A stretch of DNA of 64,000 nt from Kitasatospora sp. MMS16-BH015 (GTDB lineage: Bacteria; Actinomycetota; Actinomycetes; Streptomycetales; Streptomycetaceae), in NCBI RefSeq assembly GCF_002943525.1, contig NZ_CP025394.1, positions 930,001-994,000 of the forward strand. The letters run 5' to 3'. This document shows positions 25,753-35,165 of the stretch, in pieces. The notes below the pieces were generated by a model, which searched no databases, was not told where the DNA came from, and saw only the letters and a program-made list of their open reading frames with translations. Within the stretch, counting starts at the first letter, position 1. Each line of letters opens with the position of its first letter. The translations under genes and the position numbers were made by a program.

Positions 25753-27270
25753 TCAGCAGACGCCTTCCGCGTACGCGATTGCGGCCAGCGCGTCCTCCGC
25801 AGGTGCGGACGGCCCGAACTGGGCACGCGAGTTGATGGGCGTGTTCTTCGCCTTGGTAGGAGCGGGGTCAACCCACAGTGCAAGCCCGTACTCGATCATC
25901 AGGGCGCCCCGCCGTTCGTCCGAGAGACCGGACCACACCTCGGCAAGAGATCGTCCGGTGCGGTGCTCCTCCCAGTGGGGCTCGACCTGAGGGACCGTCT
26001 GAAGAACCTTCCGGCGCTCTACCAGGCGGGCCATCCGTTCCCGATAGTCGTCCTCGTCGTCGTCGAAGAGGCCTATGTCCCGGTCGTCACGTAGGCGCCT
26101 GATCGCAGCCCGAACCTCCGACAGCTCGCGGGAGGTATCACTTCCGGGGACCCATCGCCGTTCCACCTCCGGCAAGATGCCGTAGACGACGGGGAACTGC
26201 TCTCGCACCCAGTCCGCTACCAGGTCCGCCGGAACATAGACCGACGGGCTGTGCGCTGCAGTCTCCCGGCCTCTGCACGTGAACGCCCGCAATCCCGTCC
26301 CCGAGACCCATTGCTTGAGATTTCCGCCGCACACCGAGCACTTCAGGCAACCGGACAGCCAGTGCGAGGCGGCCGGTGCCTTGCGTGGGCCCTGCTCGAG
26401 TTCGGCCAGACATGTTTGCAGAGCGTCCCACTCATCACGGCTGAAGACTGGGTCCCAGACGAGCACGGGAAGCCCGTCGCCATTCGTCTGAACTTTGCCA
26501 CCGGGAAGCAGGCGACAGCCGAGCATCGTGGGTGAAGCGAGAATCCGCTTCAGCGAGACTCCTCGCCACTGTGCGGCCTCAGCCTTCGCCAACCCCTTGA
26601 GTACGGCGCCACGCTGTCGGCTCGTCGGTTCTTTACGGTCGTTCAGCCGCCGGGCACACTCCGCCATGGTCGCTCCTTCGAGAACCCAGAGCAGCACCTC
26701 CCGAAGTACCCCGACCGCGTGAGTGTCCCGCACCAGCACCCGACCCTTGCCGCTCGGGTGGTCGGCCACAGTGAGGCCGTAAGGGATACGCCCGCCGTGG
26801 AAGCGGTTCTCCTCCTTCGCCTTCCGCATCGAGTCTGCGACCCGCGCCTTGATCATCTCGCGTTCCAACTCAGCGAAGACTGCGATCATCTGAGCCATCG
26901 CTCGACCGGTCGGGCCCGTCATGTCGATGGGCTCGGTCGCCGACACCAAGGCGACTCCGTGCTTGTCCAACTCCTTGACGATCTCGGCGAAGCCCAGGAA
27001 GGACCGGGCGATCCGGTCGATCTTCCAGACCATCACCGCGTCCATCCCTGAGAGTTGCTGGAGCAGCTCCTTCATCGCGGGGCGGTCCATCGGCGGGAGT
27101 GCCCCGGAGACACCCTCGTCGACGAAGGCGCCAACCACTCGCCCGCCGCGGCGCTTCACTTCCGCCCGGGCGGCTTCGTCCCGACGCTCGATCGACGTGC
27201 TCGCCTCGGTGGCTCGCGAGAGCCGCTCGTACAACCCGTACCTGTCCAACGTTCGAACCCCCAGCCTCAC
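25753..27270 (-). CDS. Large serine recombinase (integrase/resolvase type)
   Basis: About 505 residues from the GTG at 27270. A TTG at 27249 with GGGGG upstream would start MDRYGLYERLSR. The N-terminal catalytic domain has YERLSRATEASTSIERR with the nucleophilic Ser of the RLS motif, FVDEGVSGA, WKIDRIARSFLGFAEI with the Arg pair, and ELEREMIKARV. A recombinase domain follows (HGGRIPYGLTVAD), then the zinc-ribbon motif SGCLKCSVCGGNLKQW...FTCRG and a coiled coil (LSEVRAAIRRLRDD). Size and order match integrases of actinobacterial integrative elements. It lies directly downstream (leftward) of the CHAT gene's promoter side. Probably the integrase of a decayed element bounded by this region. All catalytic residues seem present. 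Confidence 0.88.
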   Translation of the reverse strand: MRLGVRTLDRYGLYERLSRATEASTSIERRDEAARAEVKRRGGRVVGAFVDEGVSGALPPMDRPAMKELLQQLSGMDAVMVWKIDRIARSFLGFAEIVKELDKHGVALVSATEPIDMTGPTGRAMAQMIAVFAELEREMIKARVADSMRKAKEENRFHGGRIPYGLTVADHPSGKGRVLVRDTHAVGVLREVLLWVLEGATMAECARRLNDRKEPTSRQRGAVLKGLAKAEAAQWRGVSLKRILASPTMLGCRLLPGGKVQTNGDGLPVLVWDPVFSRDEWDALQTCLAELEQGPRKAPAASHWLSGCLKCSVCGGNLKQWVSGTGLRAFTCRGRETAAHSPSVYVPADLVADWVREQFPVVYGILPEVERRWVPGSDTSRELSEVRAAIRRLRDDRDIGLFDDDEDDYRERMARLVERRKVLQTVPQVEPHWEEHRTGRSLAEVWSGLSDERRGALMIEYGLALWVDPAPTKAKNTPINSRAQFGPSAPAEDALAAIAYAEGVC

Positions 27271-27289
27271 GTGACTGTCAATTAGAATT

Positions 27290-27373
27290 CTACGTCAGGT
27301 CGTACGCGGGCTTGAGGTCGTTCAGGAAGCGCATGAAAAGGGCTCTCTGGCTGGGAGAGAGGTACACCTCGGG
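27290..27373 (-). pseudogene. Possible C-terminal scrap of an interrupted gene
   Basis: A short minus-strand frame reads PEVYLSPSQRALFMRFLNDL followed by KPAYDLT and a TAG at 27290-27292. It looks like a genuine C-terminus rather than random sequence and lies between the recombinase start and a strong hairpin. It is too short to assign. Confidence 0.25.
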
Positions 27374-27391
27374 CGCGGTTGCGGCGGTGCC

Positions 27392-27415
27392 GCGGGGCGC
27401 TCTCGGGCGCCCCGC
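27392..27415. terminator. GC-rich hairpin, possible terminator
   Basis: Perfect 9-bp stem GCGGGGCGC/GCGCCCCGC (27392-27400 and 27407-27415) with a 6-nt loop. No U-tract follows, as is common for streptomycete terminators. It separates the leftward recombinase region from the rightward CHAT gene. Confidence 0.45.
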
Positions 27416-27634
27416 ACCCAACCGTCAATCCTTACGGATACCCGGGTCGAAAGCCAGTTCACGCCCCAAGCTTGAAGATCCACACAACGGCCCCGCGATC
27501 ACCGCCGTTCAGTCCTGTAGGAATATCCAAACGACCGGCGCCTCTGGTCGATTCCCGGTCGATTCCCGGTCTTCCGTCCTCGACCGACGGCTCGCTCCGG
27601 ATGATGGGAGGACCACGGCGATCTGGGGGCGGCC

Positions 27635-30600
27635 ATGAGTGAGGACGGCAGCGGGGGAGTCCGCGCACTGCGGATGTGGGCGCGGGACGCCATCGAGCGC
27701 GCCGACCGGGTGATCCCGTTCACCGAGGTCGAATGGTTCAGCAGGATGCAGGCCTTCGCCGAGCCCGGCTTCATCGACCGAACGATCGAGGAGTTGACCC
27801 ACCTCGAACCGCTGCTGCCGGCCCCGGACGACCCGCGCAACGCCGTGCTGACCCGCCTGGGTGTGCTGCTCGCCCTGCGCTACGCCGGCCCGGAGGGCGG
27901 CTCGGCCGAAGACCGCACGCGCGGGCTGGCCTACCTCGGGCAGGTGCGGTCGGCCGAGCCCCGAGCCACCGACTGGGAGCGGCAGGGGGCCGCCTTCGGC
28001 CTGCTGGCGCTGCGCAACCCCCGCCCCGAGCTGGGCCGGCGCGACGGCCGGCCGGCCGATCACGCGGCGCTGATGGACTGGTACATCAAGGACGGCGGTG
28101 CCTTCCAGGCCGACGACCTCCCGGAACTCTTCGCCGACGCGAGGGCCCTCCCGTTGCCCACCGAGCTCCGGCAGCAGCTCGACCAGGCTGGCGCCGGGGC
28201 GGCCCTGCTGTCGCACCTGCTGCGTCCGGGCGGCCCGACCGCGACCGCCGAGGAGGTCATCGATGCCTTCCCGGCCGACTTCCCCCTCCTCTCCGAGCTG
28301 CGCGCGATGCTGAACCTGCGAGACCGGCTGAACCACAGGGAGCCGGCCACGGAGACGTCCACGACGCCGGAGCCGACCACGGAGCCGGACGCCGGCCCGG
28401 CCCGGGGCCGGGCCCGCGTCCTGTCCCACCTGGAGTCCGTCCTGCCCGGCGCGCTCAGCGCGGACCTGCTCCGCGAGATGCAGGAGGAACTCGCCCGGGG
28501 TGCGGCCGATCCCGCGCTCGATCCGGAGGACCGGGCGACGGATGCCGTCGTCGCCCTCCTGCCCGATGCGATGAACGCCCTGCGCGGGAACGACCCGGCG
28601 CTGCTCCACTCGGTCCTCGGTCGGCTGGCCGAGGTCGCCGACATACTGCCGGAAGGGCACCGGCTGGCCCCTGTGCTGACCTTCCTACGGGCGGCCTACC
28701 TCGGCGTCGCGGACCGGATCGGCGGGAACCGCCAGGACGCCGAACTCGGCGCACGCCTGCTCGAAGCCGTCGAGGAGAGGTTCACGGAGGGCGGCGTCTC
28801 GCCCGTCCTCACCCCCATCGTCCGCTTGCTGTCCCTCGAATCCCGGTTCAGCCGGGCGGAGCAGGCAGCGGATCCGGCCGCGCTGGACGGGGTCATCGAC
28901 GAGCTGCTGAGCTTGCGGGAGAGCGTGGCGACGGACCCGGACCTCCACTACCTGACCGTCGTGGAGCTGGCCCTCGCCCAGCTGGCGCGCGGCGACCTGC
29001 TGGGCGACGCCGAGGAACGACACCGGGCGCTGGCGCTCCTCGAGGAGGCCGAGCGGCAGGCCGGCAACCTGCACCCGGTCCTGCAGGAGGCGGCGGCGCA
29101 GCTGGCCGGCGTCCGGAAGCTCGGCCGGGGGCCGGACGAAGACCCCGCGCTGATCGACGAGGTGCTGTCCGTCCCGCGCCCCAGGGCGACCGGCGCCGGT
29201 GATTGGGAGCTCCAGCAGGCCACCGCCCGGCTCGCCCGGCACACCCGCACCGGCGACCGCGCCGACCTCGACGCCGCCATCGCCGCGCTCGAAGGGCTCC
29301 GCGAACGCACCCGGGAGGGCCGGGGCACCACCATCGCGGTGGAGACCTACTGGCGCCTCGCGGAGGCCTACGCCGACCGCGCCGACCTCACGGAGGACCC
29401 GGAGGACCAGCGGGCCGCCGTCGCCAGCGCCGTGGAGTCGCTGCGCGCGCACAGCGCCGACGTCCTCCTGGAGGCCGGCGCCGAGGACGGCCTGCTCGCC
29501 GCCCGCCGGGCCAGCGAGCGGGGTCTGCTGGTCGCCCGCTGGGCGGCGGTGTCCGATCTCCTGCCGGAGGCGGTCGAGGCCCTGGAGCTCGGCCGGGCGA
29601 TGGTGCTCCAGGCCGCCGCGGACACTGCCGACCTGCCCGAGCGGCTCGCGGCCCGCGGCGCCCAGGAGCTCGCGGAGGCCTGGCGGGCGGCCGCCGCCGG
29701 GGCTCCGGCCGGAGCCGGGCTCCCCAGCGACCTGCGCCGCCGCGCGCTGGAGGCCCTGGGCTACCGCCAGGGGGTGTCCGGCACCCCGACCCTCGACGAG
29801 CTCTGCGCCGCGCTCGACACCGCCGACACCGACCTGCTGGTCTACCTGGTGCCCGGCGACGGGGAGCAGCCGGGGCTGGGGATCGTGCTCGGGCCGGCCT
29901 TCGGTGTGCAGGCGTTCCTGGCCCCCGCCCTGTCCGATGCGCAGAGCGGCCCGCTGCACGCGTACCTGGACGCGGCGGCGGCCCGCTCCGGGCAGCAGGA
30001 CGCCGAAGCCGACCGCGCCTGGCAGGAGGCCCTCGCCGGCCTGTGCGACTGGGCCTGGCTCGGGGTGATGGGCCCGCTCCACGAGCTGGGCACGACGCTC
30101 CGGGCGGCCGACCCCGCCGACCCCGCCCCGCCCCGGGTCGTGCTGGTGCCGTGCGGCAGGCTGGGCGTGGTGCCCTGGCACGCCGCCCGGGTGTACGAGG
30201 GGGGCAGGTACCGCTACGCGTGCGAGCGGCTCCTGCTGAGCTACGCCGCCTCCGGGCGCCAGCTGCTCCGCGCGGTGGAGCGCCGCCCGATCCCGGTCGA
30301 ATCCGCCCCGGTACTGCTCGCCGACCCCCGGCTCGACCTGCTCCACGCGGAGCGCGAGGTGGCCGCCCTGCACGCCGACTGCTACCCGAACGCCCGGCTG
30401 TTCGGCGAGTACTACGACCCGCCGGCCCCACCCAGCGCTGCCGGTACTCCGGCCGAAGTCCTGGCGCTGCTGACGACCGGCCAGAAGGCGGTCTCCCTCC
30501 TGCACGTGGCCTCGCACGGGTCGGCCGGGCCGCGCCCGACCGAGTCGGCACTCGTCCTGGCGCGCCCGGTCGGCACCGCCCCGGGACCGACCGTGGCCTC

Positions 30601-31057
30601 CGCACCGGACGCCGGGCTGCTGACGGTGGCGCAGCTCCTCGACGGCGAGGGCCTCACGGCCCGGCCCGCCGGGCCGCTCGTGGTGCTGAGCGCCTGCGAG
30701 ACCGACCTGAGCACCCGTGACCACGACGAGGCACTGACCCTGACCACGGCCTTCCTGGCCCGGGGCGCCCGGAACGTGGTGGGGTCGCGGTGGACCACCG
30801 CCGACGGCGCCTCGGCGGTGATGATGGCGGTCTTCCACCACCACCTGACGGTGGCCCGGCTCGATCCGGCCCATGCCCTCCAGGCGACCCAGCGCTGGAT
30901 GCTGGACCCGAAGCGCCGGCTGCCCACCGAGGTGCGCGGCCTGCCCGCGTCCTACGGGCAACTGCCGGGCCTGCACCGGCCGGAGGTCTGGGCCGCCTTC
31001 ATCCACCAGGGCCACCCGGGCCCGGCGCCGGTCAGTCTCCTGTCACCCCCAGACTGA
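27635..31057 (+). CDS. CHAT-domain caspase-like protease with helical repeat N-terminus
   Basis: A 1140-residue protein (ATG at 27635 after GGGGGCGG). Residues 1-750 are all-helical and rich in Ala/Leu/Glu with TPR-like periodicity. The C-terminal 380 residues form a CHAT domain: VPCGRLGVVPWHAARVYEGG, LLHVASHGSAG (catalytic His961) and VVLSACETDLSTRDHDEALT (catalytic Cys1021), followed by FLARGARNVVGSRWTTAD. CHAT proteases are caspase relatives used in bacterial conflict and cell-death pathways, for example as partners of TPR, gasdermin or CRISPR components. Here it stands alone, with no obvious substrate or sensor gene next to it. The helical N-terminus may serve as regulator. No signal peptide or membrane segment. 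Its last 26 bp overlap the convergent GNAT gene. Confidence 0.88.
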   Translation: MSEDGSGGVRALRMWARDAIERADRVIPFTEVEWFSRMQAFAEPGFIDRTIEELTHLEPLLPAPDDPRNAVLTRLGVLLALRYAGPEGGSAEDRTRGLAYLGQVRSAEPRATDWERQGAAFGLLALRNPRPELGRRDGRPADHAALMDWYIKDGGAFQADDLPELFADARALPLPTELRQQLDQAGAGAALLSHLLRPGGPTATAEEVIDAFPADFPLLSELRAMLNLRDRLNHREPATETSTTPEPTTEPDAGPARGRARVLSHLESVLPGALSADLLREMQEELARGAADPALDPEDRATDAVVALLPDAMNALRGNDPALLHSVLGRLAEVADILPEGHRLAPVLTFLRAAYLGVADRIGGNRQDAELGARLLEAVEERFTEGGVSPVLTPIVRLLSLESRFSRAEQAADPAALDGVIDELLSLRESVATDPDLHYLTVVELALAQLARGDLLGDAEERHRALALLEEAERQAGNLHPVLQEAAAQLAGVRKLGRGPDEDPALIDEVLSVPRPRATGAGDWELQQATARLARHTRTGDRADLDAAIAALEGLRERTREGRGTTIAVETYWRLAEAYADRADLTEDPEDQRAAVASAVESLRAHSADVLLEAGAEDGLLAARRASERGLLVARWAAVSDLLPEAVEALELGRAMVLQAAADTADLPERLAARGAQELAEAWRAAAAGAPAGAGLPSDLRRRALEALGYRQGVSGTPTLDELCAALDTADTDLLVYLVPGDGEQPGLGIVLGPAFGVQAFLAPALSDAQSGPLHAYLDAAAARSGQQDAEADRAWQEALAGLCDWAWLGVMGPLHELGTTLRAADPADPAPPRVVLVPCGRLGVVPWHAARVYEGGRYRYACERLLLSYAASGRQLLRAVERRPIPVESAPVLLADPRLDLLHAEREVAALHADCYPNARLFGEYYDPPAPPSAAGTPAEVLALLTTGQKAVSLLHVASHGSAGPRPTESALVLARPVGTAPGPTVASAPDAGLLTVAQLLDGEGLTARPAGPLVVLSACETDLSTRDHDEALTLTTAFLARGARNVVGSRWTTADGASAVMMAVFHHHLTVARLDPAHALQATQRWMLDPKRRLPTEVRGLPASYGQLPGLHRPEVWAAFIHQGHPGPAPVSLLSPPD

Positions 31058-31511
31058 ACCGCAGCTTGGGCTTCGCCACCGCCCCGAGCCGCTCGTAGAA
31101 CCGCACCGCCCCCTCGTTCCACTCCGGCGTCTGCCACTGCACCTCACCGAAGCCGAGCGCCCGGGCCTCGGCCACCACCGCCTCGACCAGCCGCGCCCCG
31201 ACACCCCCGCCGCGCACGCCCGCGCGGACGTACAGGCAGTCCAGGTGCAGGTACTCCCGCCCCTCCCAGGTGGAGAGCTCCGGCGCGCAGCTCGCGTACC
31301 CGACCAGCCCGCCGTCCAGCTCGGCCACCAGCACCCGCAGCCGGGCCGGCCCCGGCCCGAACAGCAGCCCGTGCAGCCGCTCCGCGAGGTCTGCGGCGGG
31401 CGCGCCGGCCCGCTCGTACGCCGCGTGCTCGGCCGCCAGCACGGCCACCGCCGCCAACTCCTCGGGCCGCACCGGCCGTACCGACACCGCCCCACCGTCC
31501 TGAATGATCAT
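31032..31511 (-). CDS. GNAT-family N-acetyltransferase
   Basis: 159 residues from the ATG at 31511 (MIIQDGGAVSVRPVRPEELA); the frame continues upstream without a better start. The acetyl-CoA-binding motif is LYVRAGVRGGGVGARLVEAV (R-x-x-G-x-G/A) and the C-terminal block WNEGAVRFYERLGA is typical of small-molecule or protein-Nalpha GNATs. Substrate unknown. It is convergent with the CHAT gene, overlapping its 3' end, and divergent from the DUF2332 gene. Confidence 0.85.
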   Translation of the reverse strand: MIIQDGGAVSVRPVRPEELAAVAVLAAEHAAYERAGAPAADLAERLHGLLFGPGPARLRVLVAELDGGLVGYASCAPELSTWEGREYLHLDCLYVRAGVRGGGVGARLVEAVVAEARALGFGEVQWQTPEWNEGAVRFYERLGAVAKPKLRFSLGVTGD

Positions 31512-31617
31512 CACCCCATCATGCCGCGCCGCCGCTCTGCGCTGTGATCGCCCCTGTGATCCGCCTCTCACCGAACCGGACCCCCCCCCACCAGCGGGTT
31601 CCGGCTAGCGTCGGGGC

Positions 31618-32679
31618 ATGCCTGCCAAGATCACCGTTGCCGAGCGCGAGCGCCTCCGGGCGGCCTTCGCGGACCCGGGCGAATTCGCCACCTCGCCGCT
31701 CTACCGGGCGCTCTGCCAGGTGGTGGCCACGGACGACGCGCTGCTGGAGCTGGCCGGCCGGGGGCGCCCGGGCCAGTACCCGACCTTCCTCTTCCTCGGC
31801 GCCGTGCACCAGCTGCTGCTGGAGGGCACCGAGCACCCGCTCGCCGGCTACTTCCCCTCGGTCACCACGGACCCGGCGCCGGCCGCCGAGGCCGGGCCGG
31901 CCCTCCGGGACTTCTGCGCCGTGCACGAGGGCCGCCTCGCCGAGCTGATCTCCACCCGGCTCGTGCAGACCAACCAGGTGCAGCGCGCGCTGGGCCTGCG
32001 GATCGGCCTGGCCACCGTCGCGGAGCGCACCGCGCAGCCGGTGCACCTGATCGAGGTCGGCACCAGCGCCGGGCTCAACCTGCGCTTCGACCGCTACGGC
32101 TACCACCTGGGCGGCCGCAGCTACGGCGACCCGGGCTCGCCCGTCCAGCTCCGCGCCGAGCTGCACGGCACCGGCAAGCTCCCCGACCTGGACGCCCTCC
32201 CGGCACTGGCGAGCGTGCTCGGCGTGGACCTGGCCCCCGTCGACCTGACCGACCCGGCGGCCCGGGCCTGGCTGCGGGCGCTGATCTGGCCCGAGCACCA
32301 CGACCAGCGGGCGCTGCTCACCGCCTCCCTCGACCTGGTGGCCGCCGACCCGCCGGCGGTGCTGGCCGGCGACGCGATCGACCTGCTGCCCGGGCTGGCC
32401 CGCACCCTGCCGCCGGGCGAGCCCCGGGTGGTCTACCACTCGGCCACCCGGATGCACGTGCCGGAGGCGCGGCTGGCCGCCTTCGACGCCGCGATCGCCG
32501 CGCTCGGCGAGACCGGCCCGCTCTGGTGGCTCCAGGTGGAGGACGCCCCCGACCCGGACCCGCGCCCTGCGCCGGTCCTGCGCCACGGCGCCGCCCTCCG
32601 CCTGCGCACCCCCGAGGGCACGGCCGAGACCCTCGCCGTGGTCGAGGGCCACCTCCGCTGGGTCGAGACAATCAGCTGA
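31618..32679 (+). CDS. DUF2332 family protein
   Basis: 353 residues from the ATG at 31618. Conserved features of the DUF2332 family are PLYRALCQVVATDDALLELA, QYPTFLFLGAVHQLLLEG, LIEVGTSAGLNLRFDRYGY and LVAADPPAVLAGDAIDLLPG followed by VVYHSATRMHV. The EVGTSAGLNL segment looks like a Rossmann/methyltransferase-type glycine loop, so an enzymatic role on a nucleotide-bearing cofactor is possible but unproven. It runs in the same direction as the arylamine N-acetyltransferase gene 58 bp downstream, so the two may be co-transcribed. Confidence 0.8.
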   Translation: MPAKITVAERERLRAAFADPGEFATSPLYRALCQVVATDDALLELAGRGRPGQYPTFLFLGAVHQLLLEGTEHPLAGYFPSVTTDPAPAAEAGPALRDFCAVHEGRLAELISTRLVQTNQVQRALGLRIGLATVAERTAQPVHLIEVGTSAGLNLRFDRYGYHLGGRSYGDPGSPVQLRAELHGTGKLPDLDALPALASVLGVDLAPVDLTDPAARAWLRALIWPEHHDQRALLTASLDLVAADPPAVLAGDAIDLLPGLARTLPPGEPRVVYHSATRMHVPEARLAAFDAAIAALGETGPLWWLQVEDAPDPDPRPAPVLRHGAALRLRTPEGTAETLAVVEGHLRWVETIS

Positions 32680-32737
32680 CGCCCCCGCGCGCCCGCACCG
32701 CCGGGCGCGCCCCGCACCACCGCGAAGGAGCACGACC

Positions 32738-33514
32738 ATGCAGGACACCCGGGTGGACGAGTACCTGGCCCGGATCGGCGCCGCCCGCCCGGCCCGCCCC
32801 GACCTCGACGGGCTGCGCCGGCTCCAGGAGGCGCACCTGCTGGCCGTCCCGTTCGAGAACCTGAGCATCCACCTGGGCGAGCCCGTCTCCCTGGACGAGG
32901 ACGCGCTGCTCGCCAAGATCGTCGACCGCCGCCGGGGCGGGTTCTGCTACGAGCTCAACGGCGCCTTCGCCGCCCTGCTCACCGCCCTCGGCTACCGGGT
33001 CGACCTGCTCAGCGCCCGGGTGTTCGGCGCGGCCGGGCTCACCACGCCCTTCGACCACCTCGCCCTGCGGGTCCAGCTCGACGGGCCCTGGCTGGTCGAC
33101 GTCGGCTTCGGCCGCTTCGCCCGGCAGCCGCTGCGCCTGGACACCCGCGAACCCCAGCCCGACCCGGCCGGCACCTTCACCGTCGAGGCGACCCCCGAGG
33201 GCGACCTGGACGTGACCATGGCCGGCGAGGCCCAGTACCGGCTCGACCAACGCCCTTACGCCCTCACCGACTTCGCCCCCACCTGCTGGTACCAGACCAC
33301 CTCGCCGGCCTCGCACTTCACCGTCTCCTCCACCTGCTCCCGCCCCACCCCCGCCGGCGGCCGCGTCACCCTGGCCGGCACCCGCCTGATCACCACCACC
33401 CCGGACGGCACCCGCACCGAAGCCGACCTCACTCCCGCCGAGGCCCTCACCGCCTACCGCGACCACTTCGGCATCACCCTCGACCGCCTGCCCGGCCTGC
33501 CCGGCCGGCCCTGA
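32738..33514 (+). CDS. nat: Arylamine N-acetyltransferase
   Basis: A 258-residue cytosolic enzyme of normal family length, ATG at 32738 preceded by AAGGAG. The Cys-His-Asp triad is visible: RRGGFCYELNGAF (Cys70), TPFDHLALRV (His) and WLVDVGFGRFA (Asp). VPFENLSIHLG is the conserved N-terminal motif. NATs transfer acetyl (or propionyl) groups from CoA to arylamines and hydrazines. In actinomycetes some also form amides in natural-product pathways, but no biosynthetic cluster is next to it here, so a detoxification role is the default. Confidence 0.92.
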   Translation: MQDTRVDEYLARIGAARPARPDLDGLRRLQEAHLLAVPFENLSIHLGEPVSLDEDALLAKIVDRRRGGFCYELNGAFAALLTALGYRVDLLSARVFGAAGLTTPFDHLALRVQLDGPWLVDVGFGRFARQPLRLDTREPQPDPAGTFTVEATPEGDLDVTMAGEAQYRLDQRPYALTDFAPTCWYQTTSPASHFTVSSTCSRPTPAGGRVTLAGTRLITTTPDGTRTEADLTPAEALTAYRDHFGITLDRLPGLPGRP

Positions 33515-33526
33515 GCGCCTCCCCGC

Positions 33527-34225
33527 TCAGCCGAGCTGGCCGGCGGGGCGCACCACGAGGTGGCTGAGGTCCACGCCCTCGGGCTGGTTGACGGCGTAGA
33601 GGATCGTCGCGGCGACCTGCTCGGGGGTCAGGGTCTGGGCCGGGTCGGGGCAGCCGCCGCGCTCGTCCCAGAACGGGGTGTCCACCACGCCCGGGGCGAC
33701 CAGGGTCACGCCGATGCCGTCCTTGGCCACCAGCAGGCGGACGTTCTCGACCAGGGCGTGCGCGGCCCACTTGGTGACCGAGTACATGTTGCCGGGCGTG
33801 TTCCTGATGCCCGCGATCGAACCGACCACCACGATCCGGCCCTTGGACCGGCGCAGGTGCGGCAGCGTCTGCTGCACCAGCAGGGCCGGGCCGAGCACGT
33901 TGGTGAGCACCATGGCGCGCATGGCCTCGGCCTCGTGGTCCTCCAGGGTGCCGGGCAGGGAGAACCCGGCGTTGGCGATCACCGTGTCCAACCGGCCCCA
34001 GGAGTCGACGACCCGGCCCACGGCGGCGGCGACGTGGTGCTCGTCGGCGGCGTCCCCGCCGATGGTCAGCAGCCGCTCCCCCGCACCGGCGGAGGCCGCG
34101 AAGGCGGCCAGCCGGTCGGCGTCGCGGCCGGTGACCGCCACCCGGTGCCCCTGCTCGAGCAGGCCGCGGGCGGTGGCCGCCCCGATGCCGCTCGAACCGC
34201 CGGTGATCAATGTGACAGGTCCCAT
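33527..34225 (-). CDS. Short-chain dehydrogenase/reductase
   Basis: About 232 residues from the ATG at 34225, which follows GGAGGGG. The N-terminus is the NADP-binding Rossmann motif TLITGGSSGIG, then TVIANAGFS (NAG motif), the catalytic Ser region VVVGSIAG and YSVTK (Tyr-x-x-x-Lys). Classical SDR, cytosolic, substrate unknown. It is convergent with nat and divergent from the nitroreductase-like gene. Confidence 0.9.
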   Translation of the reverse strand: MGPVTLITGGSSGIGAATARGLLEQGHRVAVTGRDADRLAAFAASAGAGERLLTIGGDAADEHHVAAAVGRVVDSWGRLDTVIANAGFSLPGTLEDHEAEAMRAMVLTNVLGPALLVQQTLPHLRRSKGRIVVVGSIAGIRNTPGNMYSVTKWAAHALVENVRLLVAKDGIGVTLVAPGVVDTPFWDERGGCPDPAQTLTPEQVAATILYAVNQPEGVDLSHLVVRPAGQLG

Positions 34226-34415
34226 GGGATGCCCCTCCGCACCGATGGCGGCACCGGCGCCCCGCCGGACCTCCGGCCCCGGTGACCGTGCGCCGCCAGT
34301 GATCAACTTCTGTCGCGGGCCGAGATGCTACTCCCCCGACGGACGCGTGCGGTCCACGGCTCACCGTGCCGGACCGGCCCGGCAGGGTCCGGAGGCGACC
34401 GATGGGGTGTGCGCG

Positions 34416-34859
34416 ATGCCGCTCGAAGGCGAGTACCAGCCGAGTCCGATGCAGTGGATCCGCGAGCAGGTCGAGCTGTACGAGAGCTCGGGCGGCACAC
34501 AGGGCACCACGCTCCGGGACACCGGGCTGCCGGTGGTGATGGTCACCGTGCGCGGCGCGCGCAGCGGCCGGCTGCACAAGGTCCCGCTGATGCGGGTAGA
34601 GCACGGGGGCTGCTACGCGGCGGTGGCCTCGAAGGGCGGCTTCCCGCGCCACCCGGACTGGTACTTCAACCTCCGGGCCCACCCGGAGGTGGACCTCCAG
34701 GACGGCCCCGCGCTCCGGGCCATGACCGCCCGCGAGCTGGCCGGCGAGGAGCGGGCCCGGTGGTGGGAGCGGGCGGTGGCCGCCTACCCGCCGTACGCCG
34801 AGTACCAGGCGAAGACGGCCCGGGTGATCCCGGTCTTCCTGCTGGAACCCGAGCGCTGA
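34416..34859 (+). CDS. Deazaflavin (F420)-dependent nitroreductase-family protein
   Basis: 147 residues from the ATG at 34416. A GTG at 34407 is better spaced from the GGAGG at 34391 and would add three residues. Conserved blocks of the Ddn-like split-barrel family are visible: PSPMQWIREQVELYESSGGT, VVMVTVRGARSGRLHKVPLM, YAAVASKGGFPRHPDWYFNL and RAHPEVDLQDG. This family binds coenzyme F420 and reduces nitroaromatics and quinones. It is divergent from the neighbouring SDR gene and may share its promoter region. Confidence 0.88.
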   Translation: MPLEGEYQPSPMQWIREQVELYESSGGTQGTTLRDTGLPVVMVTVRGARSGRLHKVPLMRVEHGGCYAAVASKGGFPRHPDWYFNLRAHPEVDLQDGPALRAMTARELAGEERARWWERAVAAYPPYAEYQAKTARVIPVFLLEPER

Positions 34860-34932
34860 GTACTCCGGATCCCCGAGGGCTTGGAACTTCTCACAGAATG
34901 ATCGAGGACGCTGCCGGGTGGAGGACTTGGGG

Positions 34933-35165
34933 TCAGAAGAGGTCCGCCAGCCGCTTGCCGATGTCCCATGCCTCGTCGACGGTGCAGGCAGCCAGATCAG
35001 TGGCTTGTTCCGCGGCGGCTTCGGCGAGCTGGGTTGTGGCGTAGAAGTTGACGCGGTTGCAGAAGACCTCGCGGATGTCGGCGCCGGTAGCCGGGGCGAT
35101 GGTGACGGCGGCGGTGGCGGGAGCCGGGCCGCGGACGCCGTCCGGCGTGACGGTGAGGGTGCCAG
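34933..35165 (-). pseudogene. Alkylmercury-lyase-like protein, C-terminal remnant
   Basis: The minus strand from about 35165 reads GTLTVTPDGVRGPAPATAAV, TIAPATGADIREVFCNRVNF and then DLAACTVDEAWDIGKRLADL with a stop at 34933. The order strand–TPxGV–CNxVxFYAT–EAWxLGxR resembles the C-terminus of MerB-type organomercurial lyases, with a Cys in the CNRVNF position. The N-terminus is replaced by an IS5-family transposase remnant, so the gene is dead. No merA or merR was found nearby. The family call is tentative. Confidence 0.45.

Noticed and set aside
28685..31015. Long minus-strand frame opposite the CHAT gene
   Set aside because: No recognisable protein motif and low-complexity Gly/Arg/Val composition; the plus strand has an intact CHAT domain.
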